Positions 25,461 to 33,969 of a stretch of 64,000 bases of DNA are shown here, one piece after another. The notes beneath the pieces were generated by a model, which was not told the DNA's origin, did not search any database, and saw nothing but the letters and a program-made list of their open reading frames with translations. The stretch is taken from NCBI GenBank assembly GCA_016703025.1, contig JADJCV010000003.1, positions 310,001 through 374,000 on the forward strand. The letters run 5' to 3'. The position numbers were made by a program, and so were the translations under genes. The DNA comes from Candidatus Avedoeria danica (GTDB taxonomy: Bacteria; Chloroflexota; Anaerolineae; Epilineales; Epilineaceae). Each line of letters begins with the position of its first letter. Position 1 is the stretch's first letter.

Positions 25461-26270
25461 ATGGACACCGCAAGCGATAATGGCAGCGAGCCGCGCATCT
25501 TCCTGTCGTATGCCGACAACTTCCCCGAGCACGTCGTCCTCTTCATCCACGGCTACCCGCTCTCCAGCCAGATGTGGGTTCCGCAGCTCGAGGGCCTGGC
25601 CGGGACGGTCTGGGGCATCGCCCCCGACCTCCGCGGCTGCGGCGAGTCCGGCACGCCGGGCGGCGCCGTGACGATGACCGACTACGCCGAGGACTGCGTT
25701 GCGCTCCTCGACGAGCTCGGCCTCGAGGATCCGGTCGTCGTGTGCGGCCTCTCGATGGGCGGCTACGTCGCGCTCGAGCTCTTTCGCCTGCACCCGGACC
25801 GCGTCTCCGCGCTCGTCCTGGCCGCCACGAAGGCCGGCGCCGACACGGACGAGGGCAAGGCCGGGCGCGACAAGAACGCGCAGATCGCGCGCGACGACGG
25901 TGTCGAGGCGATCGCCAGCGCCATCCTGCCCAAGATGTTCGCGCCGCAGACCGTGGCGGACGACCCGGAGCTCGTGGCCGAAGTGCGCGAGATCATGACG
26001 TCCGGGAGCGTCGAGGGTGTGGTCGGCGCGCTCGAGGCGATGCGCGACCGCATCGACTCGACGCCGACGCTGGCCAAGATCGGTGTCCCGACGCTGGTTC
26101 TGCACGGCGCCGACGACCAGCTGATGCCGCCGGCCGAGGGCGAGAAGCTCAAGGCGGGCATCCCCGGCGCCGAGCTCGTCCTGATCGAGGGGGCCGGGCA
26201 CCTGCTGAACTTGGAACAGCCGGACCTGTTCAACGACGCGCTGCTGGATTTCCTGTCGACGTTGCCGTAG
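25461..26270 (+). CDS. Alpha/beta hydrolase
   Basis: A 269-residue serine hydrolase of the alpha/beta fold. The oxyanion motif is FIHGYPLSSQMW, the nucleophile elbow GLSMGGYVALEL, the acid VLHGADDQLMP and the His EGAGHLLNLEQPDLF. No signal peptide is present, so it is cytoplasmic. ATG 25461 follows ACGGGAG. The sequence is close to the haloperoxidase/3-oxoadipate enol-lactonase-like group, but nothing around it points to a catabolic pathway. The family is certain and the substrate is not. Confidence 0.92.
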   Translation: MDTASDNGSEPRIFLSYADNFPEHVVLFIHGYPLSSQMWVPQLEGLAGTVWGIAPDLRGCGESGTPGGAVTMTDYAEDCVALLDELGLEDPVVVCGLSMGGYVALELFRLHPDRVSALVLAATKAGADTDEGKAGRDKNAQIARDDGVEAIASAILPKMFAPQTVADDPELVAEVREIMTSGSVEGVVGALEAMRDRIDSTPTLAKIGVPTLVLHGADDQLMPPAEGEKLKAGIPGAELVLIEGAGHLLNLEQPDLFNDALLDFLSTLP

Positions 26271-26316
26271 GGACAGGATGGAACGCAGCGCGATGAAGCG
26301 GTCGGATCGCACCGGC

Positions 26317-26393
26317 TGGTTCACCACCGCTGCAGAGTCTCCGGGATCCCCACTCTGGTGGCAACCCCGAGCGTGTCCAATGGTGGTGTACGA
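26317..26393 (+). repeat. 77-bp palindromic element, copy B
   Basis: It aligns without gaps to the other three copies. The arms are TGGTTCACCACCGCTG and CAATGGTGGTGTACGA, both partly degraded, while the centre AGTCTCCGGGATCC and CTCTGGTGGCAACC is well kept. It lies between the hydrolase and the permease, clear of both coding frames. Confidence 0.8.
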
Positions 26394-26486
26394 GGGTTCG
26401 GCAGGCCCGGCTGCGGGTTCGTGAGCGGGTTCGTCAGCGGGGTGCGAAGACAGGCTCGACAACAGGCTCGACAAAAGGGGTGCGCG

Positions 26487-27815
26487 ATGGCCGACCCGAC
26501 CGCCCCAATCCAGACCACCGTGCCCGGCGCAGATGACGGCGTCGAGGCCGTGGCGCGTGCGCTTCCCAAGTCGCCGCGCCGTGGGCTCGTCGTCCTGTCC
26601 ACCGAGCGGATCGAGCGGATATGGCTCATCGTGCTCGTGTTGGTCGTCGCCTACACGTTCTACCACATCGTCGACATCTTCCTGGTGCCGATCGTCGTCG
26701 CGGCGGTTTTCGCCAGCCTCGGCTATCCGATGCACAGGGAGTGGTTGCGGATCACGCGCAACCGTGCCGGCATCGCCGCGCTTCTGTCGACACTCACCGT
26801 CATCGTCCTTGCGATCATCCCGATCTACCTCGTGGCCGCGCTGATCACCACCGAAGCGCGGTCCCTCTTCGCGGGCGCCGAAAGCGGCGTCGTCGGGTTC
26901 ATCGAACGGACGTCCGGCTGGCTGCAGGCCGTCGTGGCGGGGGGTGAGGGCAGTCCGTTGGGGCGCCTGCCGTTCTTCGGCTGGCTGAAGAACGTCCCGT
27001 TGGATCAGCTCATTCAGGGCGATCAGATCCGACAGCTCCTCAGCAGCGCCGGCAGCACCGCCACATCGATCATCAGCTTCACCGGCGCCGGGGCGTTGGC
27101 GCTGGCGCTGAACCTCGTCATCGCGTTGTTCACGATGTTCTACTTTTTCAGGGACGGCGAGACGATCCTGCAGCGCGTGATGTACCTCAGCCCGCTGGAC
27201 AAGCGCTACGAGCAGATGTTCGTCGACCGCCTGATCTCGGTGTCGCGCGCCACGCTCCGCGGCTCGTTCATCGTCGGCCTCGTGCAGGGCAGCCTCGGCG
27301 CGCTGACGCTGTGGGCGGTCGGTGCGCCGGCGCCGGTGCTCTGGGGCGTCGTCATGGTCTTCCTGGCGATGATCCCGGTGCTCGGCACGTGGATCATCCT
27401 CTACCCGCATGCCATCGTGCTCTACTCGCAGGGCGAGGTGTTGCGCGGCACCGTCGTGCTGTTCATGACGGCCGTCGTCATCACCAACCTGGACAACCTC
27501 ATCCGCCCGCGGCTCGTCGGCAAGCGCGCGCGGATGCACGACCTGCTCGTCTTCTTCTCGACGCTGGGCGGGATCGCGGTGTACGGCCTGTTCGGCTTCA
27601 TCATCGGGCCGATCGTCGCCGCGCTGCTCATGGCGCTGCTCGAGATCTACGCGCTCGAGTTCAAGCACCAGCTCGATCTGTCCGATGCCGACGGCGGGTC
27701 ACCCTCCGACGTCGCCTCGTCCGAGGCCGCTCAGGCAGCCACCGCTCCGGCGACCACCGCTCCGCCCCCGGTCAGCCCGCCGCCTGAACCGCCTGCCACG
27801 CCCGCGCGCACCTGA
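26487..27815 (+). CDS. AI-2E family transporter (PerM/YdiK type permease)
   Basis: A 442-residue polytopic membrane protein. About eight helices can be read, with the family signatures LVLVVAYTFYHIVDIFLVPI near the start, MFYFFRDGETILQRVMYL in the middle, and the late block MIPVLGTWIILYPHAIVL followed by LDNLIRPRLVGKRARMHDLL. These are characteristic of the AI-2 exporter/PerM family, whose members move AI-2, ions or unknown solutes. ATG 26487 has an AAAGGGG leader; upstream are two 11-bp direct repeats (CAGGCTCGACA). The Pro/Ala-rich C-terminal tail overlaps the convergent RNase D gene by 44 nt. Confidence 0.92.
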   Translation: MADPTAPIQTTVPGADDGVEAVARALPKSPRRGLVVLSTERIERIWLIVLVLVVAYTFYHIVDIFLVPIVVAAVFASLGYPMHREWLRITRNRAGIAALLSTLTVIVLAIIPIYLVAALITTEARSLFAGAESGVVGFIERTSGWLQAVVAGGEGSPLGRLPFFGWLKNVPLDQLIQGDQIRQLLSSAGSTATSIISFTGAGALALALNLVIALFTMFYFFRDGETILQRVMYLSPLDKRYEQMFVDRLISVSRATLRGSFIVGLVQGSLGALTLWAVGAPAPVLWGVVMVFLAMIPVLGTWIILYPHAIVLYSQGEVLRGTVVLFMTAVVITNLDNLIRPRLVGKRARMHDLLVFFSTLGGIAVYGLFGFIIGPIVAALLMALLEIYALEFKHQLDLSDADGGSPSDVASSEAAQAATAPATTAPPPVSPPPEPPATPART

Positions 27816-28941
27816 ACGCGTCCAGCGACGCGCCGAGCTCGGCCCACTGCCACCGCCGCACGCCTGGCGCGTCCGGATCGTCCAAGTCGGCCAGCGGTGC
27901 GGCGGGGTACAGGGCCAGTCGCTCCAGGTGGCCCATCGGCCAGATGATCCCGGGATCGAGGCCGAGGCGCTCGGCCTCGCCCTTGCGCCACGTCTTGAGC
28001 TCGAGAAGCCGCTCGCGCGCCGCCGGCGTCCACGGGTTCGTCGCCGTCCGCCGCGGCCAGTGCACCGGTCCGGCGTCACGCCCGCGTTGGATCGCCGCCC
28101 GGAGCCGCTCGCGCGCCGCCCCGCGCACCGCGGCGCCCACGCCCCCGATGCGCTCGAGGCGCTCGTCCGGCCGGCTGGCGATCGCAATCAACGCCTCGTT
28201 GGAGAGCACGTGGTGGGGCGGCCGGCCGACACGCAGCGCCTCGGTGTCGCGGTAGACCACGAGCTCGCGCAGCACCGCCCGCGCCGGCGGCGTCAGCTCG
28301 CGCGCGCCGCGCACGCGCCAGAACGCTTCGGCGGGCGGTGCGGGCGGCTCGTGCCGAGCCGACTCGGCGCGCCGGCATTCCTCGTCCAGCCAGGCCAGCC
28401 GGCCGAGCGCGGCGAGGCGGGCCGTGAGCGCGTCGGCCAGGGCCAGCAAGTGGATCACGTCGCCGGCGGCGTAGTCCAGCGCCTCGTCCGGCAGCGGACG
28501 GCGCGACCAATCGAAGCGCTGGAGCCGCTTGGGCTTGGGCAGATCGACCCCGAGCACCTCCAGGAGCACGTTGCCGAGGCCGAGATGCGCGTTGCCGGTC
28601 AGCTGCGCGGCGATCGAAGTGTCCACCAAGCCGCGGATGTGGAAGTCGAAGTCCCGGTCCAGCGCGCGGACGTCGTAGGACGACGAGTGGACGACGATCG
28701 GCACCGCCGGATCGGCCAGCGCGGCGCCGAGGGCGTCGAGGTCAGGCAGCGCCAGCGGATCGAGGAGGAGGACGGAGCCGTCGGGCAGCGCCAGCTGAAG
28801 GAGCGCCGTCTGCTCGGGGTAGCGGTGGAAACCGTCGGCCTCGAGGTCGAGCGCCAATCGATCGGCCGCGGCAATCCGCGGCCTGGCCGCCGCCCATGCC
28901 GCCTGCGTGTTGACCAGCACCGCCGCCGACGCTTCGGTCAC
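27772..28941 (-). CDS. rnd: Ribonuclease D
   Basis: A 389-residue 3'-5' exonuclease with the DEDDy core and HRDC-type tail of RNase D, which trims tRNA 3' ends. Catalytic motifs are ALDLEADGFHRY (Asp/Glu), HSSSYDVRAL (Asp) and DYAAGDVIHLLAL (Asp with the preceding Tyr). The first HRDC domain is VYRDTEALRVGRPPHHVLSN. GTG 28941 overlaps the HAD gene's stop in a GTGA tetranucleotide, implying translational coupling. The 3' end overlaps the permease gene on the other strand. Confidence 0.92.
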   Translation of the reverse strand: MTEASAAVLVNTQAAWAAARPRIAAADRLALDLEADGFHRYPEQTALLQLALPDGSVLLLDPLALPDLDALGAALADPAVPIVVHSSSYDVRALDRDFDFHIRGLVDTSIAAQLTGNAHLGLGNVLLEVLGVDLPKPKRLQRFDWSRRPLPDEALDYAAGDVIHLLALADALTARLAALGRLAWLDEECRRAESARHEPPAPPAEAFWRVRGARELTPPARAVLRELVVYRDTEALRVGRPPHHVLSNEALIAIASRPDERLERIGGVGAAVRGAARERLRAAIQRGRDAGPVHWPRRTATNPWTPAARERLLELKTWRKGEAERLGLDPGIIWPMGHLERLALYPAAPLADLDDPDAPGVRRWQWAELGASLDAFRCARAWQAVQAAG

Positions 28942-29624
28942 GGCACGCGCGCCGCGTCCAGCAGGCCGTGCGCCATGAGCGCCTCGCGCAGCGCGGCAAC
29001 GGTGGTGAAGACGACCGTCGCCATCCCGGCGCGCTCGGCGGCGGCGGTGTTGCGCACCCGGTCATCGACGAACAGGATGCGCTCCGGCGCAACGCCCAAC
29101 GCCGCTGCGGCGCCGAGATAGGCCGCCGCGTCGGGCTTGCGGCGGCCGACGCGATGCGAGAAGCACGCGGCGTCGAAGCGCGGTGCGAATGAGGCCAGGG
29201 CGGTGTCGTGGTCCGCGCAGCTGTTCGACAGGAGCCCGACCTTCATCGGTCCATCCGGCGCCGGCGCCGCCCGGAGCGCGTCGACGAGCGCGAGGATCTC
29301 GGGATCGATTTCGGCCCACCAGGCGCGCGACAGCAGCTCCGCCAGCGCATCGAGCCGGCCATCGTCCGCCGTGCGGCCGAGGGACTCGATGACGGCCCGC
29401 CAGTACGATCGGCCGTCGATCGCGCCGATGGAGTAGCGCTCCCACAGCGGGTACAGCGCCGCACCGTCGCGCGCCGCCTCGACTTCGTCGCGCCGCAGTC
29501 CGGGCCACAGCGTCGCGAAGCCGTGCGCCAGCGCGTCGTCGTCGGGATGGGCGATGACGCCCTCCACGTCGAACAGCACAGCCAGCGGGCGTTCGGGGCG
29601 ATCAGGGCGGCTGGACGCGGACAT
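28938..29624 (-). CDS. HAD-superfamily hydrolase
   Basis: A 228-residue phosphatase-like HAD protein. Motif I is VLFDVEGVIAHP, in which the second Asp of DxD is Glu, motif II GLLSNSCADHD, motif III GRRKPDAAAYLGAA and motif IV ILFVDDRVRNT. The cap is helical (type C1), as in the beta-phosphoglucomutase/epoxide hydrolase N-terminal group. ATG 29624 has an AGGAGG site. The Asp-to-Glu change in motif I is unusual for a phosphomonoesterase. The gene is coupled to rnd by a four-base overlap. Confidence 0.85.
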   Translation of the reverse strand: MSASSRPDRPERPLAVLFDVEGVIAHPDDDALAHGFATLWPGLRRDEVEAARDGAALYPLWERYSIGAIDGRSYWRAVIESLGRTADDGRLDALAELLSRAWWAEIDPEILALVDALRAAPAPDGPMKVGLLSNSCADHDTALASFAPRFDAACFSHRVGRRKPDAAAYLGAAAALGVAPERILFVDDRVRNTAAAERAGMATVVFTTVAALREALMAHGLLDAARVP

Positions 29625-29755
29625 CGGACCTCCTGCACGGACGGACGCGGGAGTATATGCGGGCGGGGTGTGGGCCGCCAGTGGGACGGGCCCGCCGCGC
29701 ATGAAGCCGTGCATGCGCCGGCCCGGCGCATGCACGACGTCCCCACGTCCCGACC

Positions 29756-30199
29756 TCACGGCGCCCCCAACACCGCCGTCCAGCGCGCGTCCGACACCTC
29801 GGCCCCCAAGGCCACGCCCACCCCAACCGACTTGAAGGCGCGCCCGAGGAGGATGTCGCGGTGGGCGTCCGAGTCCAGCCACTGCTCCACGGCCGCCTTC
29901 GCGGACGCCGAGCCGCAGGCCACCACCTCGCCGTACCGCGCCGGCACGACCCCCACCGCCGCCAGCCGATCTTGAAGGCTTGACCCGTCGCTGCCCTCAT
30001 GGCTGCACCGGGACGTCGCCCGCAGATCCGCACTGTGGGCACGCGCGGCGTGGGCGAGTGGCGCCGAGATGCGCAGCGCGGGCAGTCGCTTGGTCTTTCG
30101 CGCGCGGTTTATCGCCGCGAACAGGGCCTCTTCCGCCGCGTTCGTTCGCACGTCGCCTGCCCCGCGGCGTGATGTGGCCTCGCGTTCAGCCGTCCCCAC
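29756..30199 (-). CDS. CAP (SCP/PR-1) domain protein
   Basis: A 147-residue protein consisting essentially of one CAP domain: LFAAINRARKTKRLPALRIS, AARAHSADLRA, CSHEGSDGSSLQDRLAAVG, YGEVVACG and VEQWLDSDAHRDILLG. The His and Glu residues of the CAP cavity are all present. No signal peptide is obvious with GTG 30199, and GTG 30151 is an alternative start closer to the domain. It lies 16 nt downstream of the LPxTG-like gene and is probably in the same operon, which would favour an exported role. Bacterial CAP domains are often surface proteins of unknown activity. Confidence 0.82.
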   Translation of the reverse strand: MGTAEREATSRRGAGDVRTNAAEEALFAAINRARKTKRLPALRISAPLAHAARAHSADLRATSRCSHEGSDGSSLQDRLAAVGVVPARYGEVVACGSASAKAAVEQWLDSDAHRDILLGRAFKSVGVGVALGAEVSDARWTAVLGAP

Positions 30200-30215
30200 G
30201 GGCGTCGTTCTCCCG

Positions 30216-31028
30216 TCAGGCGGCGCGGGACGCCGAGCGGTCGAGCCGGCGGCGCAGGACGACGAAGGCGGCTGCCAGCGCGACGACGACGGCCCACCAC
30301 GCGGAGACGGTGTGGCTCGTGCGCCCGGCCGGCGGGCCGAAGCCGGTCTTGGGCAGCGCCGCGGGCTGCTCCATCGGCACCTGGGTCACGGCATAGAGCC
30401 CCATGTCCTGCTCGGCCTCGTTCGCGGCCTTGAGCACGAGGCCCAGCGGCACGCGCACCGTGATCGGCGCCGCGGACACGTTCTTCACGACCAGCGTGCC
30501 GGAGCCGTAGTACGGCGCATCCGACGGCAACGCCTTCGGCGCGTCCACGACCTGCCAGCCGTCGACCGTCGCGGTCACGCTGCCGTCCGTGATCGCCTTG
30601 TCCAGCGCCACGCCCGTCTCGACGAGCGCGCCCGTGCCCTCGCTCGCGGCGGCCTCGGCCAGTGCCTTGGCCGTGGTCATGTCGACGTCCTTGTCCTTGT
30701 AACCCCACGAGCCTTCGATCTGGTGCCAGATGGCGATCTGGGTCTGCAGTACGTCCAGCGTGGCGCTGCGTGCCGCCGCCTTCATCACCTGGACCACGCC
30801 CGCTGCTGCGGCCCCGGTGGACACAGTGACGGCCTTGGGGAAGGGCTCGCCGAAGTTCAGGCAGAACGCGTTGATCGGCACCTTGCCCTCAGCGCCGGCC
30901 GCCAGCTCGATGGTGGCCTCGGCGGGACGGGTCTGGCGGCTTGGCGCCGCCTGGATGTGGCGCGCGCTGAGGCCGAGGGCCAGCGAGGCGAACACGGTGC
31001 ATACGAGCACGCGAAACGTCGTGGACAC
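30216..31028 (-). CDS. Secreted protein with LPxTG-like sorting signal
   Basis: A 270-residue exported protein: signal peptide FRVLVCTVFASLALGLSA, a globular region of no recognised family (KVPINAFCLNFGEPFP, WHQIEGSWGYKDKDVDMTTA), and a C-terminus with LPKTG at 225-229, a hydrophobic helix WWAVVVALAAAFVVL and a basic RRR tail. That tripartite tail is the classical sortase substrate signal. GTG 31028 follows AAGGAG by seven bases. No sortase gene is in the window. The globular part resembles nothing I can name; cysteine content is low and repeats are absent. Confidence 0.7.
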   Translation of the reverse strand: MSTTFRVLVCTVFASLALGLSARHIQAAPSRQTRPAEATIELAAGAEGKVPINAFCLNFGEPFPKAVTVSTGAAAAGVVQVMKAAARSATLDVLQTQIAIWHQIEGSWGYKDKDVDMTTAKALAEAAASEGTGALVETGVALDKAITDGSVTATVDGWQVVDAPKALPSDAPYYGSGTLVVKNVSAAPITVRVPLGLVLKAANEAEQDMGLYAVTQVPMEQPAALPKTGFGPPAGRTSHTVSAWWAVVVALAAAFVVLRRRLDRSASRAA

Positions 31029-31305
31029 GGAGGGACTCCTTGTGGATTGGGTGATGTGCACGAGCGATGGGCAGTGCCGGGCGCCCGCTCGCACGCCGGT
31101 CCGCAGCGAAACGCGGATCGACCCGCGCCCACGCGACACTATCGGCTCGACCGCGATCCGTTGTCAACCGAACGACATCAGCCGAACGAGGCCAGCCAAA
31201 CGAGGCCAACCAACCGACCGCGACCTTGGCCGCCACCCGCCGGCCTGTCGCTCCAGTTGTCGCCAACGTGTCGCCGCCGCCCTCCCCAAGCCGCCCGCCC
31301 CGTCG

Positions 31306-31311
31306 TACCCT
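31306..31311 (+). promoter_or_regulatory. Possible -10 box TACCCT of radC
   Basis: TACCCT lies nine bases before ATG 31321 with no ribosome site between. It is the weakest member of the leaderless set. Confidence 0.3.
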
Positions 31312-31320
31312 GTGGCCCTC

Positions 31321-32016
31321 ATGCCGCACACGACCCGCATCCGCGACCTCCCGACGGACGACCTGCCCCGCGAGCGCCTCACCCGCCACGGCGGCGGCGC
31401 GCTCAGCACGGCCGAGCTCGTCGCCATCGTCGTCCGGAGCGGCGGGCGGGGCAACAGCGCGCTGCAGATCGCCCAGGACCTCGTGGCGCGCTTCGGGCTC
31501 CGCGGACTGGCGGACGCGCCGGTCGATGACCTCTGCACCGTCGCCGGCTGCGGGCCGGCCACCGCCGTGCAGATCAAAGCCGCGCTCGAGCTCGGCCGGC
31601 GCCTCGTCGTCCCGCCGCCCGACGCCCGCCACCGGATCACCGCCGCCGCCGATATCGCCCGCCTCCTCACCCCCGAGATGGGTTCGCTCGATCAGGAGCA
31701 CCTGCGCGTCGTCCTCCTCACCACCCGTCACGACATCGTCGCGGTCCACGAGGTGTACAAGGGTTCGGTCAACCAGAGCCAGGTCCGACCGGCCGAGGTC
31801 TTCCGTGAGGCGATCCGCCGCAACGCGCCCGCCGTCATCGTCGTCCACAACCACCCCTCGGGCGACCCGGCGCCCAGCCACGACGACATCCTGCTCACCC
31901 GCCAGCTCGTCCAAGTCGGCCGCCTGCTCGGCGTCCGGCTGCTGGATCACGTCGTCATCGCCCGGCACGGCTGGGTGAGCTTGCGGGAGGTGGGGCAGGG
32001 GTTCGAGGGGGTGTAA
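31321..32016 (+). CDS. radC: RadC-family JAMM/MPN protein
   Basis: A 231-residue protein with an N-terminal helix-hairpin-helix (LSTAELVAIVVRSGGRGNSA, VAGCGPATAVQIKAALELG) and a JAMM metalloprotease-like domain. The metal motif is HNHPSGDPAPSHDD with His176, His178 and Asp189, preceded by Glu in HEVYKGSVNQSQVRPAEVFR. This is the complete RadC architecture. RadC homologues are no longer thought essential for repair; the role is open. It is followed by the amidase and scpA on the same strand. Confidence 0.95.
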   Translation: MPHTTRIRDLPTDDLPRERLTRHGGGALSTAELVAIVVRSGGRGNSALQIAQDLVARFGLRGLADAPVDDLCTVAGCGPATAVQIKAALELGRRLVVPPPDARHRITAAADIARLLTPEMGSLDQEHLRVVLLTTRHDIVAVHEVYKGSVNQSQVRPAEVFREAIRRNAPAVIVVHNHPSGDPAPSHDDILLTRQLVQVGRLLGVRLLDHVVIARHGWVSLREVGQGFEGV

Positions 32017-32072
32017 TACCAATCCGGTGTGGGGCCGCCGTGTGGTCATGTTCTCGAGAGCGCAGCGACGAA

Positions 32073-32094
32073 ATCAACGGCTTCAGCCGTTGAT
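32073..32094. repeat. Palindrome ATCAACGGCT-tc-AGCCGTTGAT, copy 2
   Basis: A perfect 10-bp stem with a TC loop lies between radC and the amidase, just upstream of the amidase -10 box. The core matches 483-496, also in an intergenic position. It could end radC transcripts. Confidence 0.6.
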
Positions 32095-32106
32095 GCCGGC
32101 TTTCGC

Positions 32107-32112
32107 TATAAT
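32107..32112 (+). promoter_or_regulatory. -10 box TATAAT of the leaderless amidase gene
   Basis: A consensus TATAAT is followed by CCCGCCC and GTG 32120. There is no ribosome site, which places the transcription start at or next to the start codon. Confidence 0.6.
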
Positions 32113-32119
32113 CCCGCCC

Positions 32120-33070
32120 GTGACCACCCCTCCGCTGCTCTTCGACGATTACCTCACGCCTGCGCCCCCCTCGGCCGAGGATGCGCCCGTCCCTGTGGGC
32201 GCCTCGTCGATCCTCCCCCCCGCCCCGCCCCGCCCCGTCGACGGCCCCGAGCACCGCTCGCCGCACACCGGTTACGTGATGCGCGCCCCGTTCCTGGCCT
32301 TCTGGACGAACTTCGGCGCCGCGCTGTGCGGCGAGCCGTTGACGGACGAGGTCCTCATCGACGGGCGGCGGGCGCAGGTCTTCGAGCGGCTCGTCCTCGC
32401 CGAGGTCGCGCCCGGGCGCGTCGCGCCGCTGGACATCGGCGCGCAGTGGCTGCAGGCCGCGGCCGACAGCGCCGCCGGGCAGCCGCAGTGGGCGGGCGAG
32501 ACGCTCGTCATCGGGGACCGCACGGCCGAGTTGGCGCACGGCGACCCGACGGCGGCTTACCCCCGGCGGACACTGTCGGAGATCCGCTACGTCGTCGTTC
32601 ACCACACCGGCGCGGCGGCCGGCGTCGGGCCGGAGGACATCGCGCGGGAGCACCGGGACGCGCTCGGCTGGCCGGGCATCGGCTACCACTTCGTCGTGGA
32701 CGCCGACGGCGGGGTGCACCAGACGCAGGACTTGACCGTCGTCAGCCACCACGCGCGACAGTTCAACGGCGTTTCCGTCGGGGTCGCGCTGTGCGGCAAC
32801 TTCGACGACGCCCCGCCACCGCCCGGACAGCTGGACCGCGCCGCGGCCCTCATCGCCCACCTTGTCGACCGGCTCGGCCTGCCGCTGGACGCCATACGCG
32901 GCCACGGCGAGCTCGTGCCGACGCCGTGTCCGGGGCGGACGTACATCGGGGGCTGGCAGCCGATGCTGCTCGACGCCGTGGCCCGCTACGCCGGCCGAGC
33001 CGCCCGGCATGCCGCCGTGCGGACGATCGTGCCGCCGGCCGTCCTGCCGACGGCGGCCGCCGAGCCGTGA
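32120..33070 (+). CDS. N-acetylmuramoyl-L-alanine amidase (Amidase_2/PGRP type)
   Basis: A 316-residue protein whose C-terminal half is a zinc amidase of the PGRP fold. Metal and active-site elements are IRYVVVHHTGAAAG, YHFVVDADGGVHQTQD, SVGVALCGNFDD and IRGHGELVPTPCPG. The first 150 residues form an extra domain (FWTNFGAALCGEPLTDE) often seen before amidases in Chloroflexota phage-like or spore-type enzymes. No signal peptide is visible from GTG 32120, so export is unclear. The 3' end overlaps scpA by GTGA. Confidence 0.88.
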   Translation: MTTPPLLFDDYLTPAPPSAEDAPVPVGASSILPPAPPRPVDGPEHRSPHTGYVMRAPFLAFWTNFGAALCGEPLTDEVLIDGRRAQVFERLVLAEVAPGRVAPLDIGAQWLQAAADSAAGQPQWAGETLVIGDRTAELAHGDPTAAYPRRTLSEIRYVVVHHTGAAAGVGPEDIAREHRDALGWPGIGYHFVVDADGGVHQTQDLTVVSHHARQFNGVSVGVALCGNFDDAPPPPGQLDRAAALIAHLVDRLGLPLDAIRGHGELVPTPCPGRTYIGGWQPMLLDAVARYAGRAARHAAVRTIVPPAVLPTAAAEP

Positions 33071-33885
33071 TCGAGGTTCAGGCGCCGCTGCCGCGGTCCG
33101 GCTTCCGGGTCAGCCTGCCGGTGTTCGAAGGGCCGATCGACGTGCTCCTCACGCTCATCCAGCGCGCTTCGCTCGACATCAGCACGGTGGCCCTCGCGCG
33201 CGTGACGGACAGCTTCCTGCAGTACGTCGCAGCGCTGAACAGCGTCGAGGGCGCCGAGATCGCCGAGTTCTGCGACGTCGCCGCCACGCTCATGGTCATC
33301 AAGAGCCGCGCCCTCCTGCCCGCGCCAGGTGCCGAAGCGCCGGACGAGGAGGCCGACGCCGCCGAGCTGATCGAGCGGCTGCATGCCTACCGCCGCCTCC
33401 GCCGCGCCGCCGAGGACCTCGGGGCGCGCGAGGCCGCCGGGCTGCGGGCCTACGCGCGGGTCGCGCCGGCGCCCGTCATCGACGCGCCCCCGCCCCCGGC
33501 CCCCGCCGACACGACCGCCGACGCCCTCGCCGCGGCGTTCCGCTCGGCGATGGCCGAGGCCAAGGAGCTGGCGGCGGCCGCCAACGTCCCGGTCGGCTCG
33601 GCGCCGCGGCCCCATCCCGTCCGGTTGGGCGAGCGCTTCGTCGCGCTGCGCGGCGTCCTCCTCGCGCGCGGCCGGCTGACGTTCCGGGACGCGGTCCTCG
33701 AAGGCTGTCCGCCGGGGGTGAGCCTGCGCGAGTTCGTCATCGTCAGCTTCCTGGCCGTGCTCGAGATGCTCCGCCGTTGGGCCATCACCGTGGAACAACC
33801 CGAGTTGTTCGGCGAGATCTATATTGAAGCGCAGCCCGGCTTGGCGGACGTGCCCGTGCCGGGCGAGCACGCGACGTTGGACTGA
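33067..33885 (+). CDS. scpA: Segregation and condensation protein A
   Basis: A 272-residue kleisin-type subunit of the SMC complex. The N-terminal block FEGPIDVLLTLIQRASLDI and the following FLQYVAALNSVEGAEIAEF with MVIKSRALLP are diagnostic for ScpA; the C-terminal winged helix lies at LREFVIVSFLAVLEMLRRW. A Pro/Ala-rich spacer in the middle is longer than usual. GTG 33067 overlaps the amidase stop by four bases. No scpB follows, so the partner is encoded elsewhere. Confidence 0.95.
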   Translation: MIEVQAPLPRSGFRVSLPVFEGPIDVLLTLIQRASLDISTVALARVTDSFLQYVAALNSVEGAEIAEFCDVAATLMVIKSRALLPAPGAEAPDEEADAAELIERLHAYRRLRRAAEDLGAREAAGLRAYARVAPAPVIDAPPPPAPADTTADALAAAFRSAMAEAKELAAAANVPVGSAPRPHPVRLGERFVALRGVLLARGRLTFRDAVLEGCPPGVSLREFVIVSFLAVLEMLRRWAITVEQPELFGEIYIEAQPGLADVPVPGEHATLD

Positions 33886-33969
33886 CACCTCGGACCACCA
33901 CTTTGGACGCATGCGTACGTGCGAACCGACCGGCCCGTTCAGGCGCCGAACCCACAGGAGTCGAACACG

